DNA of 64,000 nucleotides from contig OZ024790.1 in the NCBI GenBank assembly GCA_964017065.1, positions 3,404,631-3,468,630 on the forward strand, given 5' to 3'. The notes beneath the pieces were generated by a model. The model had not been told where the DNA came from, searched no databases, and was given only the letters and a program-made list of their open reading frames with translations. The translations under genes were made by a program, and so were the position numbers. The DNA is from Haliclona indistincta (lineage: Eukaryota; Porifera; Demospongiae; Haplosclerida; Chalinidae). Below are positions 44,489 to 56,435 of this stretch, in pieces (position 1 is the first letter of the stretch; each line of letters begins with the position of its first letter).

Positions 44489-46167
44489 CAGTGGCGTAGG
44501 AAGATATTTTTCAAAGTGATGCAGTAGTCAAAATGAGTGGACGCGCAAAGCGCGCCCGAATTTTTTTGCTAATTATTCATGATCATGCAATTTCCAGTGT
44601 TCTGCTAGCGCAAAACAGTACGTTATGCCGCGAATTAGCAGTATTGGTCATGCTGAGGCGGCTGCGTGGACGATCGCCTTGAAAAATATGCAAAAATAAG
44701 GTTGTTACTAAAACCCGGGACGGGACGGTACTCAGGCGGGATGTCCCGTCCCGTCCCGCATACTAAAATGCGGGACGCGTAAGGGTGGGAGGGCGTGACT
44801 CGTACCTTTTAGCACGTGCTTGCTCATAGAATTGGTTCCGTACGGGTGGGGAGGGCGTGACTCGTACCTTATAGCACGTTCTTGCTCATAGCCTGTACAT
44901 CTCTTGCAGCAGTCCAGAAGAAATCGTATGCAAGATCAAGCAGTCAGCATCATTGGATAATGCACCACTAACTCTAACAAAAGACCCGGAGGCTGATTAA
45001 GAGAACAATTGTGGATGAACTGTGTGTACCTTCCCCTCCTATTGCCAGTGAACAGAAGTTTGAAAGAGTAAGTATTATCAAAATTAATTATAATAATCAT
45101 ACTATTAATTTTAATAGAAAACAGACGGTACTACTGATGACAATTTTCTTATGTCAAGTCCATCAATAAAGTGTGATGGCTTAGGTTTGCATGTAAACAT
45201 GCTTGTCAAGTCATTATTATCTTTTCATTCACATAATAATTCACATAGGCAACAGTGAATGATAGCTGGCAGGATGAATCAACATCAAAGTGCAAATTGA
45301 AAGTAACTACTTTTAGGCATTTACATGATAATTTGGTTTTTATTATTTTACTAGGTTGGTTAAACAGACAAAATGGTAAAATGGTAAGTAATTCAGATGA
45401 TGACTTGCCTTCTACTATTCAAATACAGTTGGCAATGATCTACTGTGATGCAGCTAAAGACAAAGAGCTGGCTGTAACCTTTCCCATTCCCATTCCTATC
45501 TTTTGTCCATGCTTGCTACCAGACTCTTATGATGAGGAAATGCAGTTGATGCAAGGAGTGGTACCATTTTAAATGTATTGGAAATCCTCAGAGGTTGTTA
45601 CCGAAAATGGTTCTGTTCTAACTGCAAGTAGCTAGACTACATTTTTCCCTTTTGTCACGGCTCAGTTTTATTTTGTCATCACACAAGTGTACAACATGTA
45701 CAATTTCGGTTTTATTTCATTACATGTACCTTTTCAAATAATACGCTATTGGGAAAATAACCCACAATAATTTATTATAATAATAATTATTACCCGGAAA
45801 TATCATCCAGCAATGCAACGTTAATTTCAGTATGCAGACATTACTGCACCTGTAGATAAATGCCTGCAACATAGAGGCCTTTCACAACAGCGACTAGGTA
45901 CTAGGCTAGACTATACAGTAAAAATGAAAGCAGGGATTGTATTTTCGTCCCGCATTTTAGTATGCGGGACGGGACGGGACATTCCGCCTGAGTCCCGTCC
46001 CGTCCCGGGTTTTAGTAACCACCAAAAATAATTATTATTGCTTTGCGCTTATATTAATGATATTCACGAAGACTGGGCGTGTTAACTAGCAGTGAATAAT
46101 TATTATTAACTGGGTAAATTTAAGGTGATGCTCCAGCACCGGTGCACCATTTATTCCTACGCCACTG
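44489..46167. mobile_element. DNA transposon with cagtggcgtagg ends
   Basis: The left end CAGTGGCGTAGGAAG and right end TTCCTACGCCACTG are inverted. A flanking catgc repeat (44484-44488 and 46168-46172) may be the target-site duplication. Such ends are common in hAT-like elements. Most of its interior is another element (44700-46023). Confidence 0.75.
44700..46023. mobile_element. GC-rich-TIR element nested in the 44489-46167 transposon
   Basis: Inverted repeats of about 75 bp (44701-44775 and 45945-46020) start gttactaaaacccgggacgg and contain cgggacgggac repeats. The interior has one ORF of 105 codons (45255-45572) with an acidic, proline-rich C-terminus (TFPIPIPIFCPCLLPDSYDE) that I do not recognise. 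It may be a remnant of a hAT-like transposase end. Confidence 0.75.
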
Positions 46168-46205
46168 CATGCCTCCCAAGCGCGCTAAGCACACGATAAT
46201 CACGT

Positions 46206-46530
46206 GTGCAGCGTGCTCGTGGGCCTAAGTATTCGGATTTCCTGTTCACACGGCACCTGATATCGACTCTGATTTCAAGGTCTCCACTAAAGTCTCCGGA
46301 TACAAACGTACCTGGATTCAGTATCGGTTTTCATTGGATACGTGTGAACGAGAGGCCTAAACGGATAGAAATGTACCCGGATTTTCTGTGAATCCGGAGC
46401 CGTGTGAACGCCGCCCGCTAAGCAAACCGCTGGGCCACCCAGAACCTGCTGACCGGTCAATGCTACAAACAAGCATTTACAGTGATTCTGTACGCGCGCA
46501 CGTAGACAATATAAGCCGCAAGAATAGCAC
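46206..46530 (-). repeat. Repeat with SINE-like A box
   Basis: On the minus strand, tggcccagcggtttgctta (about 46440) resembles a Pol III A box, and the flank (cgcgcgtacagaatcact, about 46490) matches the SINE at 40515. The B-box half is replaced by a gttcacacggctccggatt repeat (46225-46410), which has an inverted partner near 46235. Confidence 0.5.
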
Positions 46531-46903
46531 TGAATACGACTCTAAATTTACCGTGTACCTAGTCACCACGACGTAATAATTATTCTGTAGCCGGCCAAGC
46601 GCGCAAAGAAACGAATGTCTTATGTTTTACCTGCGGCGCGAGCACACTATACCGTCAGAGTGGCGGTCCAAATAAACATTCAAGCGCCTATTAGCGCCTA
46701 AAATCTATTATACCGGCCATGCATATTGTAAACTGCGTGGTAAAATTCAGTAATTCTTTTACATGGTTTGCCTTTTATAAGGACTTTTCCCTGCTTAACT
46801 CGCTGTCATTCTCAAGTCAACGTGTCCTTTGGCGTGTATAGTGCCCGGCGCGAGTGGCAGCTAAATAAAGCGGTTCAGTAGCACAGACTCTTGTCACCAA
46901 AAT

Positions 46904-48144
46904 ATGGCTGAACGTAAGTCGAAGCGAGAGATCATTGTCGAATTTATACTCAGTTAATCTTCTGTTTTAGCTGAAACTGAAACACCAATATTTCAAAGAG
47001 ACTGGATGATAGTGATCTATGTTGCAGCAGCTACACTTCTTTGCACGCTGTTTTATGTATCTATTCTATGCTTTCGCTGTTATATTGGCGAATGTGGCGA
47101 TTGCGGAGAACGCTGTGAATGTGGCGAATCCTGTGATTGCGGCGAATGTTGCGACACTATAAAAGGTACGTGCCCCATCTTGAAACACTGTAGAACTATA
47201 GACACCGGCATAGGGGCAGCTCTATCACCAATGGCGTGATTAGCAACATTTTATTATACATAATATTATGACAATGATTACGTAAACCATAGTGTTTGTA
47301 AGTGTTTAAGACTTTATAAATTTATTGAACATAAACTAAGGTTGCCAATCTTATAATTATTTTCATACCATTAGTGCTTTTTAGGAATGCTGCTAGACGG
47401 CCAACTGTTGGACAGATTATCGGAGATATGAATCAGCTGAATATCACCACTTATACAATTAAAACAGGTCAAGGTTAGTAGTACATATGGTGTTTGTTAT
47501 CAGTAGATTGTTAATGGTTTTTGGACGTTCCAGCATTTTGGAAGAAACACTCATCTTATGAAGAATTTTTGCTTGATTCGCTTGTTCGAGGAAAAGACGA
47601 ATTCTGCAAAATTTCTGCACATTTCTTGCAATCTATGTCCAATGTAGGATGTGTTATTAGACAAATTGAGCGCATACAGAATAAACCACTTTGGAGAAAA
47701 TACATTGACTGTGCAAGGCAAATGATGAAGTACGATCAGGTGTTAGGAGAAAAGGCACTCTTTCATGGCACACGTAACCGCAAACCTGAAAAAATTTACA
47801 AAGGAGACACTAGCTTTGATATGCGATTCTGCCAAAAGGGAATGTGGGATCAAGGAAACTACTTTGCTGTGAATGCATCATACTCTAATAAATACGCTCA
47901 TATTGAGGGTGGTGTGCGCCAAATACTGATGGCCTATGTCTTGACAGGTTGCTCATACGAATGTGATCCTGATTCAAATCTAACAAAGCCACCTATCCGA
48001 GAAGGTCAAGGGACTCAAGATAATGGTGCAGTTCAACGTCGATATGACAGTGTCAGTGGTAACACTGATGGCTCAATGGTGTACATAATATATGACAACG
48101 ACAGGGCATATCCAGCTTATCTGATCACCTATACAGTGTCATAA
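46904..48144 (+). CDS. Membrane-anchored PARP-domain protein, copy B
   Basis: Same gene plan as copy A: exons 46904-46913, 46971-47165, 47375-47473 and 47534-48144, giving 304 residues. Two differences stand out. Exon 2 carries 54 extra bases, which add a Cys-rich stretch after the membrane segment (CGDCGERCECGESCDCGECC). The acceptor used by copy A's exon 4 is mutated from AG to GG here (about 47523), but a cag nine bases further (47531-47533) keeps the frame. The PARP domain retains LFHGTRNRKPEKIY, YFAVNASYSNKY and MVYIIYDNDRAYPAYLITY, again without the PARP1-type Glu. It may be functional; whether it is spliced as proposed is untested. Confidence 0.8.
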
Positions 48145-49075
48145 TAACTTGTGGACATAATGTTTAGCTATGCTGATGATAACTACAATTTTGTGATTGA
48201 TTTTAAATCCAGTGTGGGTTGGTAGAAATCTTACTGAGATTAATGAGCATCATCAGTCAACATCATGGTAGTTCCGACCTGACCTTATACTACTTGATAA
48301 TTATATTATACTTGTACCCTTATTTTCTGTGCCAAACAAGTGGTGTTTATATGTATTCATCTCATGACCTGATCTCATGATCTGATTAGTACAGTATAAA
48401 CGTAGGCAATGGCTATGGTTAGCCAAAACAAACTATGTTACATTATTGCCAATACAAAAAATCAAAATTAAGGTAATAATAAATTAAACAAATACAACCA
48501 GTGTACTAAAGTGATAGTACTGTACTATTACAAACCAACTTGATGTGTTGCAACCTTATTTGGAGTTAGATATTTTCTGTTATCTGTTGTATGCTTTTCT
48601 TTCAGCAAGCTTTGTTTTTATAACGTGCATAGCTAGCTATGTACATGAAACTGTAGCTAACATGTTGACAACCCAAAATACAATATGCTAATTGGTGTAC
48701 AGTCACACATGCAATATGACATGTACTAATCTAGCAATTTGGTCCTGCATGGTCAATTCGGCTCCTTTTATGTACATCAACTTCATACTTGTTCATGGCT
48801 GTATATCAACAGTTTTGCTAGCGCCTTGCAAATGTTTTTACAAGCGTGCTCACCTTTCATTATTACTTGAATTGATCCATTTTCATAGAGTTGTTTATGT
48901 TTGCTTTCTGCATGTCATCAAGTTCACAAAAATAATAACTAATGAATTTGGTGACATACATTGACCGCATTTGTACATACATTATGGTGCCTGATGTCAA
49001 TAAAGCATGCTATTGAAAATATTGCTGACTTTATCCAAAATAATTATACAGGGATTCGGGAATACTGTATAATAA
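48145..49075. other. 3' flank of PARP-B, no gene seen
   Basis: Patchy homology to 34065-34960 with a caataaagc poly(A)-signal-like site near 48999. No open frame looks coding. Confidence 0.6.
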
Positions 49076-49397
49076 CAGGAGCGTATAAGGGGAAGGAGCG
49101 TGTAACTAATAGAAATATCGGAGCCTAAAGTCCGCCGCTTGCGCTGCAAAAACCTTCCTTATAAGGAAGGTTTTTGCAGGCCGCATAAGACGGCGACCAT
49201 AGCTCTGGCTGAACGCTTGCTTGTTTTAGCCGGAGACGGGCAGGATGAACGTGGATGAATGTATAGGTAGGAAATAGCGAGCCACAACGCGCAAAGAAAG
49301 GCCCAAGTTCCAAGTAGCAACAGCGCACGGCGGCGGACTTTTGACTTCGATATTACTAAGCGTATACGGTAGTTGAACGCTCCTTCCCCTTATACAT

Positions 49398-51296
49398 GGG
49401 TCATTCTATATCATTTCAACAACTTTTTGGCATGACCCTCTGGGATTTTCTCGAAACTTGGTATTGTTGGGCCCCTCATGGTCATATGATTCCATAACAA
49501 GTTTAAGCTTGATACCTTGTATGGTTTCTTTTAAAACCCTGATTGCATTTTCGACAATATTTCCTGCTACTTGCTGTTTAACTATTTATAACTTTGTCTT
49601 ATTTTGTCCTATCAGCAAACTAAAAACATCAAATTGAAGCTGAATAATTGCTCTTTCATATGACGTGCAATACATAATGCATCGCATGTCGTAACTATTT
49701 AGCCACGCCCACAAACTTTGATCTTTGATTGTTTAAAAAAACGCTGCGTCAATTTTCATTTTTAACGGATGTAATTTAATAGTAGTCTATTAGCTACTTG
49801 TAAACCAAATTTCATGTTGGGACACAAATGGGATCCTAGCGCTAATCTCTTCAAACTTAGTGTACCTAATGGTTCTATTATAGAAACCTAATGATTATCA
49901 AACTTCCTTGACAAAATAGATGTTGTATGTGTATGAACCACTAGGAAGTGTTTAGTACATTTTTGAGATATTAAAACGTGCAAAAAATTAATGATAAATA
50001 GCTAGTTTATAATTGTACATTTATCACTGATGTTTCAATCACACGTACCATAGATATTATCTACTGCACGTACAAAAGATAGTAAATCAAAAGTACTATG
50101 TAACAACCCTCCCTCACCAGCTGCTGCCTTCAGAATCATCTGAAATAATCGTGGGATAATACATGTAGTGTTTTCAAGTAATGAACGAAGAGATTGAGGC
50201 TTTTGGAATTTAATTATTGGGAGAAATAAATTTTTCTATTAAAAAATTTGTAGCAAAGCAACAAGCAGTCTTTACAAGTAATAAGATTAATTTGAATGTA
50301 ATTTTAATGAAATAATACTCAATTATTCAATTAATTTTGTGTTATTTATTACCTAGGTTTGCTAGTTAAACCATGTAGTCAAAAAATTCCGACTACGTTC
50401 ATAATCACGATACAATCACAGTTTGTATACCAGAAGTGCTTTAGCAATTAATTTTTTCTAATTAAGTTCGATTTTCAGCAACATTTTTAGCATTGTATAG
50501 GGCTATGTATTGCAACAAGTAAAATACCACAAAACCCTGTAAAACAGCTATGGCATGATTGGTCTATTGTCAACTGGCTTCAACAAGAAAGGTTACGTAC
50601 TTTATACTGATTGTCTTCTATCATTGATTCAAGAACACAAAATCATGTCAGTTGGCTTGTGTGATCAAAGCAATTCCGATTAAAAATTGTTCACATAATA
50701 TTGAATAATTGAAATTCTTGACATCAACATACCTGTAGATTCAATAAGCAGCTATCCTAAGTCATCAAACAGCTAGCCCAAGTGTTCTCAATGTGTTGAT
50801 TGGTGTCCAAGTAGTACCCAATTATACCCATTTTTTCTAATAAAGCTTGCAAACTAACCTTCCCATTTGTGTCCCAACATGAAATTTGGTTTACAAGTAG
50901 CTAATAGACTACTATTAAGTTACATCCGTTAAAAATGAAAATTGACGCAGCATTTTTTTTAAGAATCAAAGATCAAAGTTTGTGGGCGTGGCTAAATAGT
51001 TACGACATGCGATGCACTATGTGTTGCACGTCATATGAAAGAGCAATTATTCAGCTTCAATGCGATGTTATTAGTTTGCTGATAGGACAAAATAAGACAA
51101 AGTTATAAATAGTTAAACAGCAAGTAGTAGGAAATATTGTCGAAAATGCAATCAGGGTTTTAAAAGAAACCATACAAGGTATCAAGCTTAAACTTGTTAT
51201 GGAATCATATGACCATGAGGGGCCCAACAACACCAAGTTTCGAGAAAATCCCAGGGGGTCATGCCAAAAAGTTGTTGAAATGGTATGGAATGACCC
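49398..51296. mobile_element. 1.9-kb element with ~435-bp terminal inverted repeats
   Basis: Arms 49398-49833 and 50868-51296 are about 96% complementary. Ends are GGGTCATTC/GAATGACCC and the flanking ACAT (49394-49397, 51297-51300) is a probable 4-bp target-site duplication. The unique middle (about 1 kb) is AT-rich with no coding frame. Confidence 0.9.
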
Positions 51297-51297
51297 A

Positions 51298-51560
51298 CAT
51301 GGTTTCGCGACAGAGGCGTGATGGAATGTTCGCGCTGAATATAATGAGAAAAAACGCGCTATGACGAGGTGACCGCCTACTGGTGGACAGGGTCCACGGA
51401 TGAAATTCGCGAACGTATGCGAAGCTGACAGTAGATCAGTATATTACCGCGAAATTCATCCGTGGACCCTGTCCACCAGTAGGCGGTCACCTCGTCATAG
51501 CGCGTTTTTCTCATTATATTCAGCGCGAACATTCCATCACGCCTCTGTCGCGAAACCATG
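51298..51560. repeat. Near-perfect long hairpin (114-bp arms)
   Basis: Left arm 51298-51411 (catggtttcgcgacagaggc...) and right arm about 51447-51560 with about 35 bp between. Transcription from either side would give a long dsRNA. Confidence 0.9.
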
Positions 51561-51717
51561 TATACGCTCCTGATAATAACTATACTACTACTAAAATGTA
51601 ATAATACATGTCGATCTTTCACCAATCTTCCACCAAAATGGCTTACTGAGACCCTAGCGTTTGAAACGTCTTGTGCATGAAAGGTAAAATTCTGAGCACT
51701 GCAGCACTGTCAGCACA

Positions 51718-51790
51718 CTAACACGTGGGCACTAGATCACGTGATCTTAACGAAACTATCACGTGAGATCTACAATGCACCACGTGATCA
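51718..51790 (+). promoter_or_regulatory. Four CACGTG boxes upstream of MAIP1-B
   Basis: CACGTGGG at about 51722, ATCACGTGATC at about 51736, ATCACGTGAG at about 51758 and CACGTGATC at about 51782, matching copy A in order and spacing. The ancestral start ATGGCG follows at 51796. Confidence 0.6.
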
Positions 51791-51795
51791 ACACA

Positions 51796-52620
51796 ATGGC
51801 GCTGCAGTGGAGCTGGAAAATAATGTTGCGTTGTGCAGCAGCATCTCGGCTCGTTTCAACTCGTAGTGCTCTCCTCAACCTACTAACAGTTAGGGCACTG
51901 TGTAACAAAGCTGCTGGCAGCTCCCAACGCTTTCCTCTACCATGGCCAAGTCAAACTGCTGGCTTTACTGGAGATTCGTTTTTCAGCAAGATTGCTGGAT
52001 ACACCATGTTAAATCGACTTTTGAGCAACAGTGGACAGCAGAAAATTACATTTTCAGAGCTGCTCGATGGTGCTGAAGAGTGTGTCCACCACATGGCTAA
52101 TGTATTGTCCAACACTTCAATGCATAGTGATCTAGAGCTATTGTTACATCCTAATCTCTACAATGCTGTTCAAACGGCATTGGAAGCTGTACCAGAACCT
52201 CGCGAGATGTCAATACGAATGATGTCATTGTACGACATGAGACTGTTAGCCTTGAACACCACTTTCGGTCATGCTGAGCCGGATGATAGGCACGTGATCT
52301 CATTTCTTGGTCAAAAACTCATCACCAGTCAGAAACAGATGGACGCGGCTTTCTCTTCGCATGATCCTTCCAACAAGTTAAAATTTACTCTCGACGATGC
52401 TAAAATGATTGGATTTGAAGCTTCAATGAAAAAAGTGGACATTACTTTTACTGTTTCGTTTCAATGCAAGGAAAAAATCGAGATGGGAACACTGGATGAA
52501 ATACGCACTGCTTACCATGTGTGGAAATTTTGGTCAGCATTCAAACCAAACAACAAGGACTATCCACTGCAATGGATAATATGTGATATTAACAATTTTC
52601 TTTCTAAGCAAGATGTCTGA
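51796..52620 (+). CDS. MAIP1/Tim44-like mitochondrial protein, copy B
   Basis: 274 residues from ATGGCGCTGCAGTGG, the start also present in copy A before its MITE insertion. It carries an amphipathic Arg-rich leader (MALQWSWKIMLRCAAASRLV) and the same Tim44-like body as copy A (HSDLELLLHPNLY, RHVISFLGQKLITSQ, PLQWIICDINNFLS). There are no breaks. It is the more ancestral-looking of the two copies and the likely main functional gene. It lies between PARP-B and the UHRF1-B 3' exons; the neighbour relation reflects duplication rather than shared function. Confidence 0.78.
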   Translation: MALQWSWKIMLRCAAASRLVSTRSALLNLLTVRALCNKAAGSSQRFPLPWPSQTAGFTGDSFFSKIAGYTMLNRLLSNSGQQKITFSELLDGAEECVHHMANVLSNTSMHSDLELLLHPNLYNAVQTALEAVPEPREMSIRMMSLYDMRLLALNTTFGHAEPDDRHVISFLGQKLITSQKQMDAAFSSHDPSNKLKFTLDDAKMIGFEASMKKVDITFTVSFQCKEKIEMGTLDEIRTAYHVWKFWSAFKPNNKDYPLQWIICDINNFLSKQDV

Positions 52621-53165
52621 TTGTATTAAAAATACATAATAATTTATTTTAAAACACCTCAACACGGGGAAGATCGAACAAGTACTGCTTTTTATAGGAA
52701 TGTATTGCCTGTGTGACGCACAGCTGGTTTCATAGTTCTTGCATAGCAAGTCAAAAACAGAAGTATGACCAATTGAAACCGATTATGAATAATTATGCGT
52801 GACTATGACTGGTCAACGTTCCCCGTTTTTGACTTGCTATGCTGCAAACCACAGTACTTACTTAACTCTATCGACTCCACTGAACTAGAATAAAACCCTC
52901 CGTCTGTGACATTTTCCAGTTTAAAACGCAGAAAAGAAGTTCAAGATTGTTTGAATCAAGGTTTTAGGCAGTAGGTAACAATAACACAATAATTTGTTTT
53001 TTTTAATACCGTGTACAAGTAGACAACAGTTACAATAATAATAATAATTATAACTATAATAGAGAGGGGATTCTATCATGTTAAAACCACAGTGCGTGTG
53101 TGTATATAATAGTGTTCTAGTCTTTCGTGATTCTGCTAGCTTCCCGCTCAGGGTCAGATGCTGGG

Positions 53166-54238
53166 TCATCTCCCGCCATCATAGCCCGGGAACAGATCCA
53201 ATAGGATGTCCTGGAGCTGCTGGTTGATGTCCATCTCGTACTCCTTACCCAGTGGGTGACGGCAGTTAGGACAAGTGAACACATCCGCCTTGAATGAACG
53301 AACTAGACAAGCCTGCATGTGATAAGTAAACACAAGTCCCACACATTAACAATATTGGTCAGCACCCTATAGATTACCGGATAGCGGGAAATTTTCGCGG
53401 GATAAAATTTTCGTGAATGTGCGAGATAGGAGCATATTTTCGTGAATCAGCGCTATTGCCCTATCTTTGTCAACAAAAACATTCGCGGATAATATTTTCG
53501 CGAATAGCCTGTAATTCACGAAAAATTTCTCTCGCGAAAATTTCCCGCTATACGGTACCCCTGGAATCATAGTCACTTGCTTTGATAAAAATTATCCTTG
53601 AAGGTCTCAAATTTAATTACGTAATGTGGTTTTGCCGTGTGTACCAAATTGTACAAATTAAAATTCCTAGACCTCGCTGATACACTTAAAAATTCCTCCC
53701 TAGAAAAAATTATGTATGAAACCCTGAAAGAATATTTATCATGCTCATAATTTTACAGTCAACCACGGAATGCAATGCACAACAATTCAATAATTTTGCA
53801 CATGTACATGAACAACAGCACATTGTTTTATGAACTAGAACAAGAACAAATTATCGTGGTTGAACACAAACTCAAAATGTGATCATTAGTCATGCTTACT
53901 TGCACATCAATATAATTATACCAATTGTCTCAGCACATTCTTCATTCGAGATTACACTCGAATGTGCTTGAATTAGTCTTTGAACATGTACATGTAGCTA
54001 TCTATCTCAGGGTTATTGTACAGATCCCTGGACTAAAAATGAAGCAGCTCAGCAAATCCCACAGTATGTTATATGTTATGAAATCAGTTTTTGACGTGTC
54101 TACTCTATCAGTCTACTCTACCTTGCATATGTTATGAGAGCATGGTGTGGACACTGGCTGATGAACCAACTCCTGACACACTATACAGTTGAAGACTTCC
54201 TGTATGTGAGCAAGAAGACCAACCTACAGAGAGAGAGG

Positions 54239-54274
<36 letters not shown>

Positions 54275-56159
54275 GAGAAAGGAGGGGAAGAGAGAGAGGG
54301 GAGGGAGAGAGAGAGCGAAAGAAGGAGAGAGAGGAGAGAGAGAGAGGGAGAAAGAGAGAGAGGAAGGGAGAAGGGAAAGAATCAGTTTAACGAGGAATGT
54401 GACAGGTAGCTTGAGATCAATGAGTAACAAAGTAGAATTTATGTGAAACTGCACATTTTGAGCAATAGTGGATAAGAGGGTGTGTCTGGTGGGTGTGTCT
54501 TACCGATGATGCTGATCGTGCATATTCCAACACCTCGTCCCATAGCTTCTCATTGACTGTGTCTAGTTTGATGAGACTGCGCTGTTGCCGACTCAGCTCA
54601 TAGCGAGGCTGCTTGCTCTTCACTGGAGAGCTCTCTCCAGTACTCTTCCTCTTCCTCTTGCGAGCTTTACCCTCACCGTCATCTTCCTCAGAGTTTGGTG
54701 TGTCCTGGGCTGATGAGCTGTCAAGATAACCATCAGGATACTAGTGGAGGAGGAGGAGAGAGAGAGAGACAGAGAGCGAGAGAGGGGGAGGGAGGGAGGG
54801 AGGGAGAGAGAGAGAGAGAGAAAATGTGTACTTTGTTGGAATTTTTGTTATAGTATGTTGTAAAAATTTTGTAGTAAAAACAATTTTTGGGATACAAGTT
54901 GGTTTTGGGAAATAATAATGTAAATTCTGTTCACTTCACACAAAGAATTGAAATTTCAAACAAAGCACATGTAAGCATTTAAGGCACAAGTAAACACTTC
55001 CCAAAAACTCTTATAATAATAAAATTATTAGTGACACAAAAACTGAATTTTAAATTTCAGCTGCATCCTCTCATCATCACATACTAGCTAACCTGCATTG
55101 CAAGACCTAGTTTCTTAGCAAGCTTCTTGCCCTCTTTAGACCACGGTGCTGGTGACTGAAGGAGATAGAGAATACATCATGTGACAGTCATGTGATGTTA
55201 GGTGTAATCACACAAACCGGGTCGTCCCTGCGTAACAAGTATTTCCAGACCAGTAAACCATCACTGTTCTTCTGCGGCCAATACTTCACTACCTATTAGC
55301 AACAAAGCAAAAAATACCGACTGTAATGAAAATTTTATACAGCAACAAAAATTACTACACATGAAGCCCCTGTAATCAGGACACCCTTGAGTATATAGGA
55401 ACCTCTCTAAGGCGGACACCATTAGGACAAACAAAATTGTCCATTATAGAGAGGGTGTCCTCTGGTCAGGGGTTTATTATACATTATGTGAGTTATATTT
55501 GAGATTCAGTAAGTGTCCATTATAGAGGGATGAGGGGTGTCCTCTAAGAGGGGTTCCACTGTATGTAGAATTGTTATGACTACACTTTGAGTGATTGTAG
55601 AATTGTCTTAATTAGTTTCATGCTATACACTGTTGATACCCCTGAAATCAGAACACTCCTTTTAGGACACTATCTGCGGATCATTCTTAATATAGATCGC
55701 GGTATTTTCATTGACGGCAAATAATGTGATTTTCACTGTTCATGAAGTTTATGGAACAGACTATACCTCTGTGGTACTCAAACACAAAACATGTTTCCCT
55801 AAAATTCACATAGACCACAAAAGTAATACGATAATAATATTTTTTTTTATTATGGTAGTACTTCCCAACATTTTATCATATTCCCTTCTGTACATGTACA
55901 ATAGTCTAAAAGTAGAGTTGTCATTATTGTTTTTGGTGCTCACCTTATACAATCCATCATATCTGTTTCCCTCTTGTGGACAATAGTCTGATGTTTTTCT
56001 TCCCTTGTGGTTTCGTACCTATACCATAGTGACTCGTGTGTTACCATGACAACAATCACGATCTCTCTCACCACTCTCATTGGTTTGCCGTTCTGCCATC
56101 TAGCAGCATTGGCTCCCTTCACTGTATTGATGGGGGCATCACAGTTCTTAGCCATTGCT
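53166..56159 (-). CDS. UHRF1-like C-terminal half, copy B
   Basis: Seven minus-strand exons join in phase: 56072-56159 ([20 protein letters not shown]), 55944-56018 ([13 protein letters not shown]), 55218-55292 ([18 protein letters not shown]), 55093-55155 ([18 protein letters not shown]), 54504-54740 (linker with basic KARKRKRK and LWDEVLE), 54122-54223 (RING first half, CIVC...CSHNIC) and 53166-53312 (CPNCRHPLG, ending FPGYDGGR). Together they are the second half of the SRA domain, the linker and the RING of UHRF1, which ubiquitinates histone H3 and recruits DNMT1. The UBL, tandem Tudor, PHD and first half of SRA are not found upstream to 57200, so this is a 5'-truncated duplicate. All splice sites and frames remain intact. 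Confidence 0.85.
54226..54385. repeat. GA-rich microsatellite, copy B
   Basis: Gaga/ggga tract next to the RING exon, homologous to the longer tract in copy A. A second tract (54745-54825) adjoins the linker exon. Confidence 0.9.
55388..55562. mobile_element. Short DNA-transposon MITE (copy 1 of 2)
   Basis: It starts ggaacctctctaaggcggac and ends gtcctctaagaggggttccactg; the ends are inverted repeats. It is about 90% identical to 56820-56998. The ends resemble Tc1/pogo-like MITEs. Confidence 0.75.
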
Positions 56160-56199
56160 CTGAGAGTGAGAAAGAGAGAGAGAGAGATGGAGAGTATGT

Positions 56200-56435
56200 T
56201 AGTATTACCAGTGTATTGAGGGGCTAGTGGTGTGTTATTGTTAGCAGTGTATTGAGGGGCTAGCGGTCACACTAGGTGACCATTGTACCAGGTCATGATT
56301 GTTACCAGTGTATAGGAGCTAGCGGTCACACTAGGTGACCATTGTACCAGGTCATGACAGTGTGTTATTGTTACCAGTGTATTGAGGGGCTAGCGGTCAC
56401 ACTAGGTGACCATTGTACCAGGTCGTGACAGTTTG
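56200..56435. repeat. Tandem repeat, ~70-bp unit
   Basis: Three units contain gctagcggtcacactaggtg followed by accattgtaccaggtc and the linker gttaccagtgtattgagg. They are upstream of the UHRF1-B fragment, where its missing 5' exons would be expected. Confidence 0.85.

Larger units (their letters stand above)
49076..51572. mobile_element. Nested inverted-repeat element (outer ends caggagcgtata)
   Basis: Outer ends CAGGAGCGTATA and TATACGCTCCTG, flanked by ataataa on both sides (a 4- to 7-bp TSD). It contains three further palindromic units: 49120-49345 (arms around cctaaagtccgccgc, with the perfect palindrome tgcaaaaaccttccttataa... at 49145-49178); an inserted element at 49398-51296; and a 115-bp-arm hairpin at 51298-51560. 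Copy A of the segmental duplication lacks all of this between PARP and MAIP1, so it inserted later. Confidence 0.85.

Noticed and set aside
46206..46576. Small genes
   Set aside because: Short overlapping ORFs on both strands across an inverted repeat; no domain.
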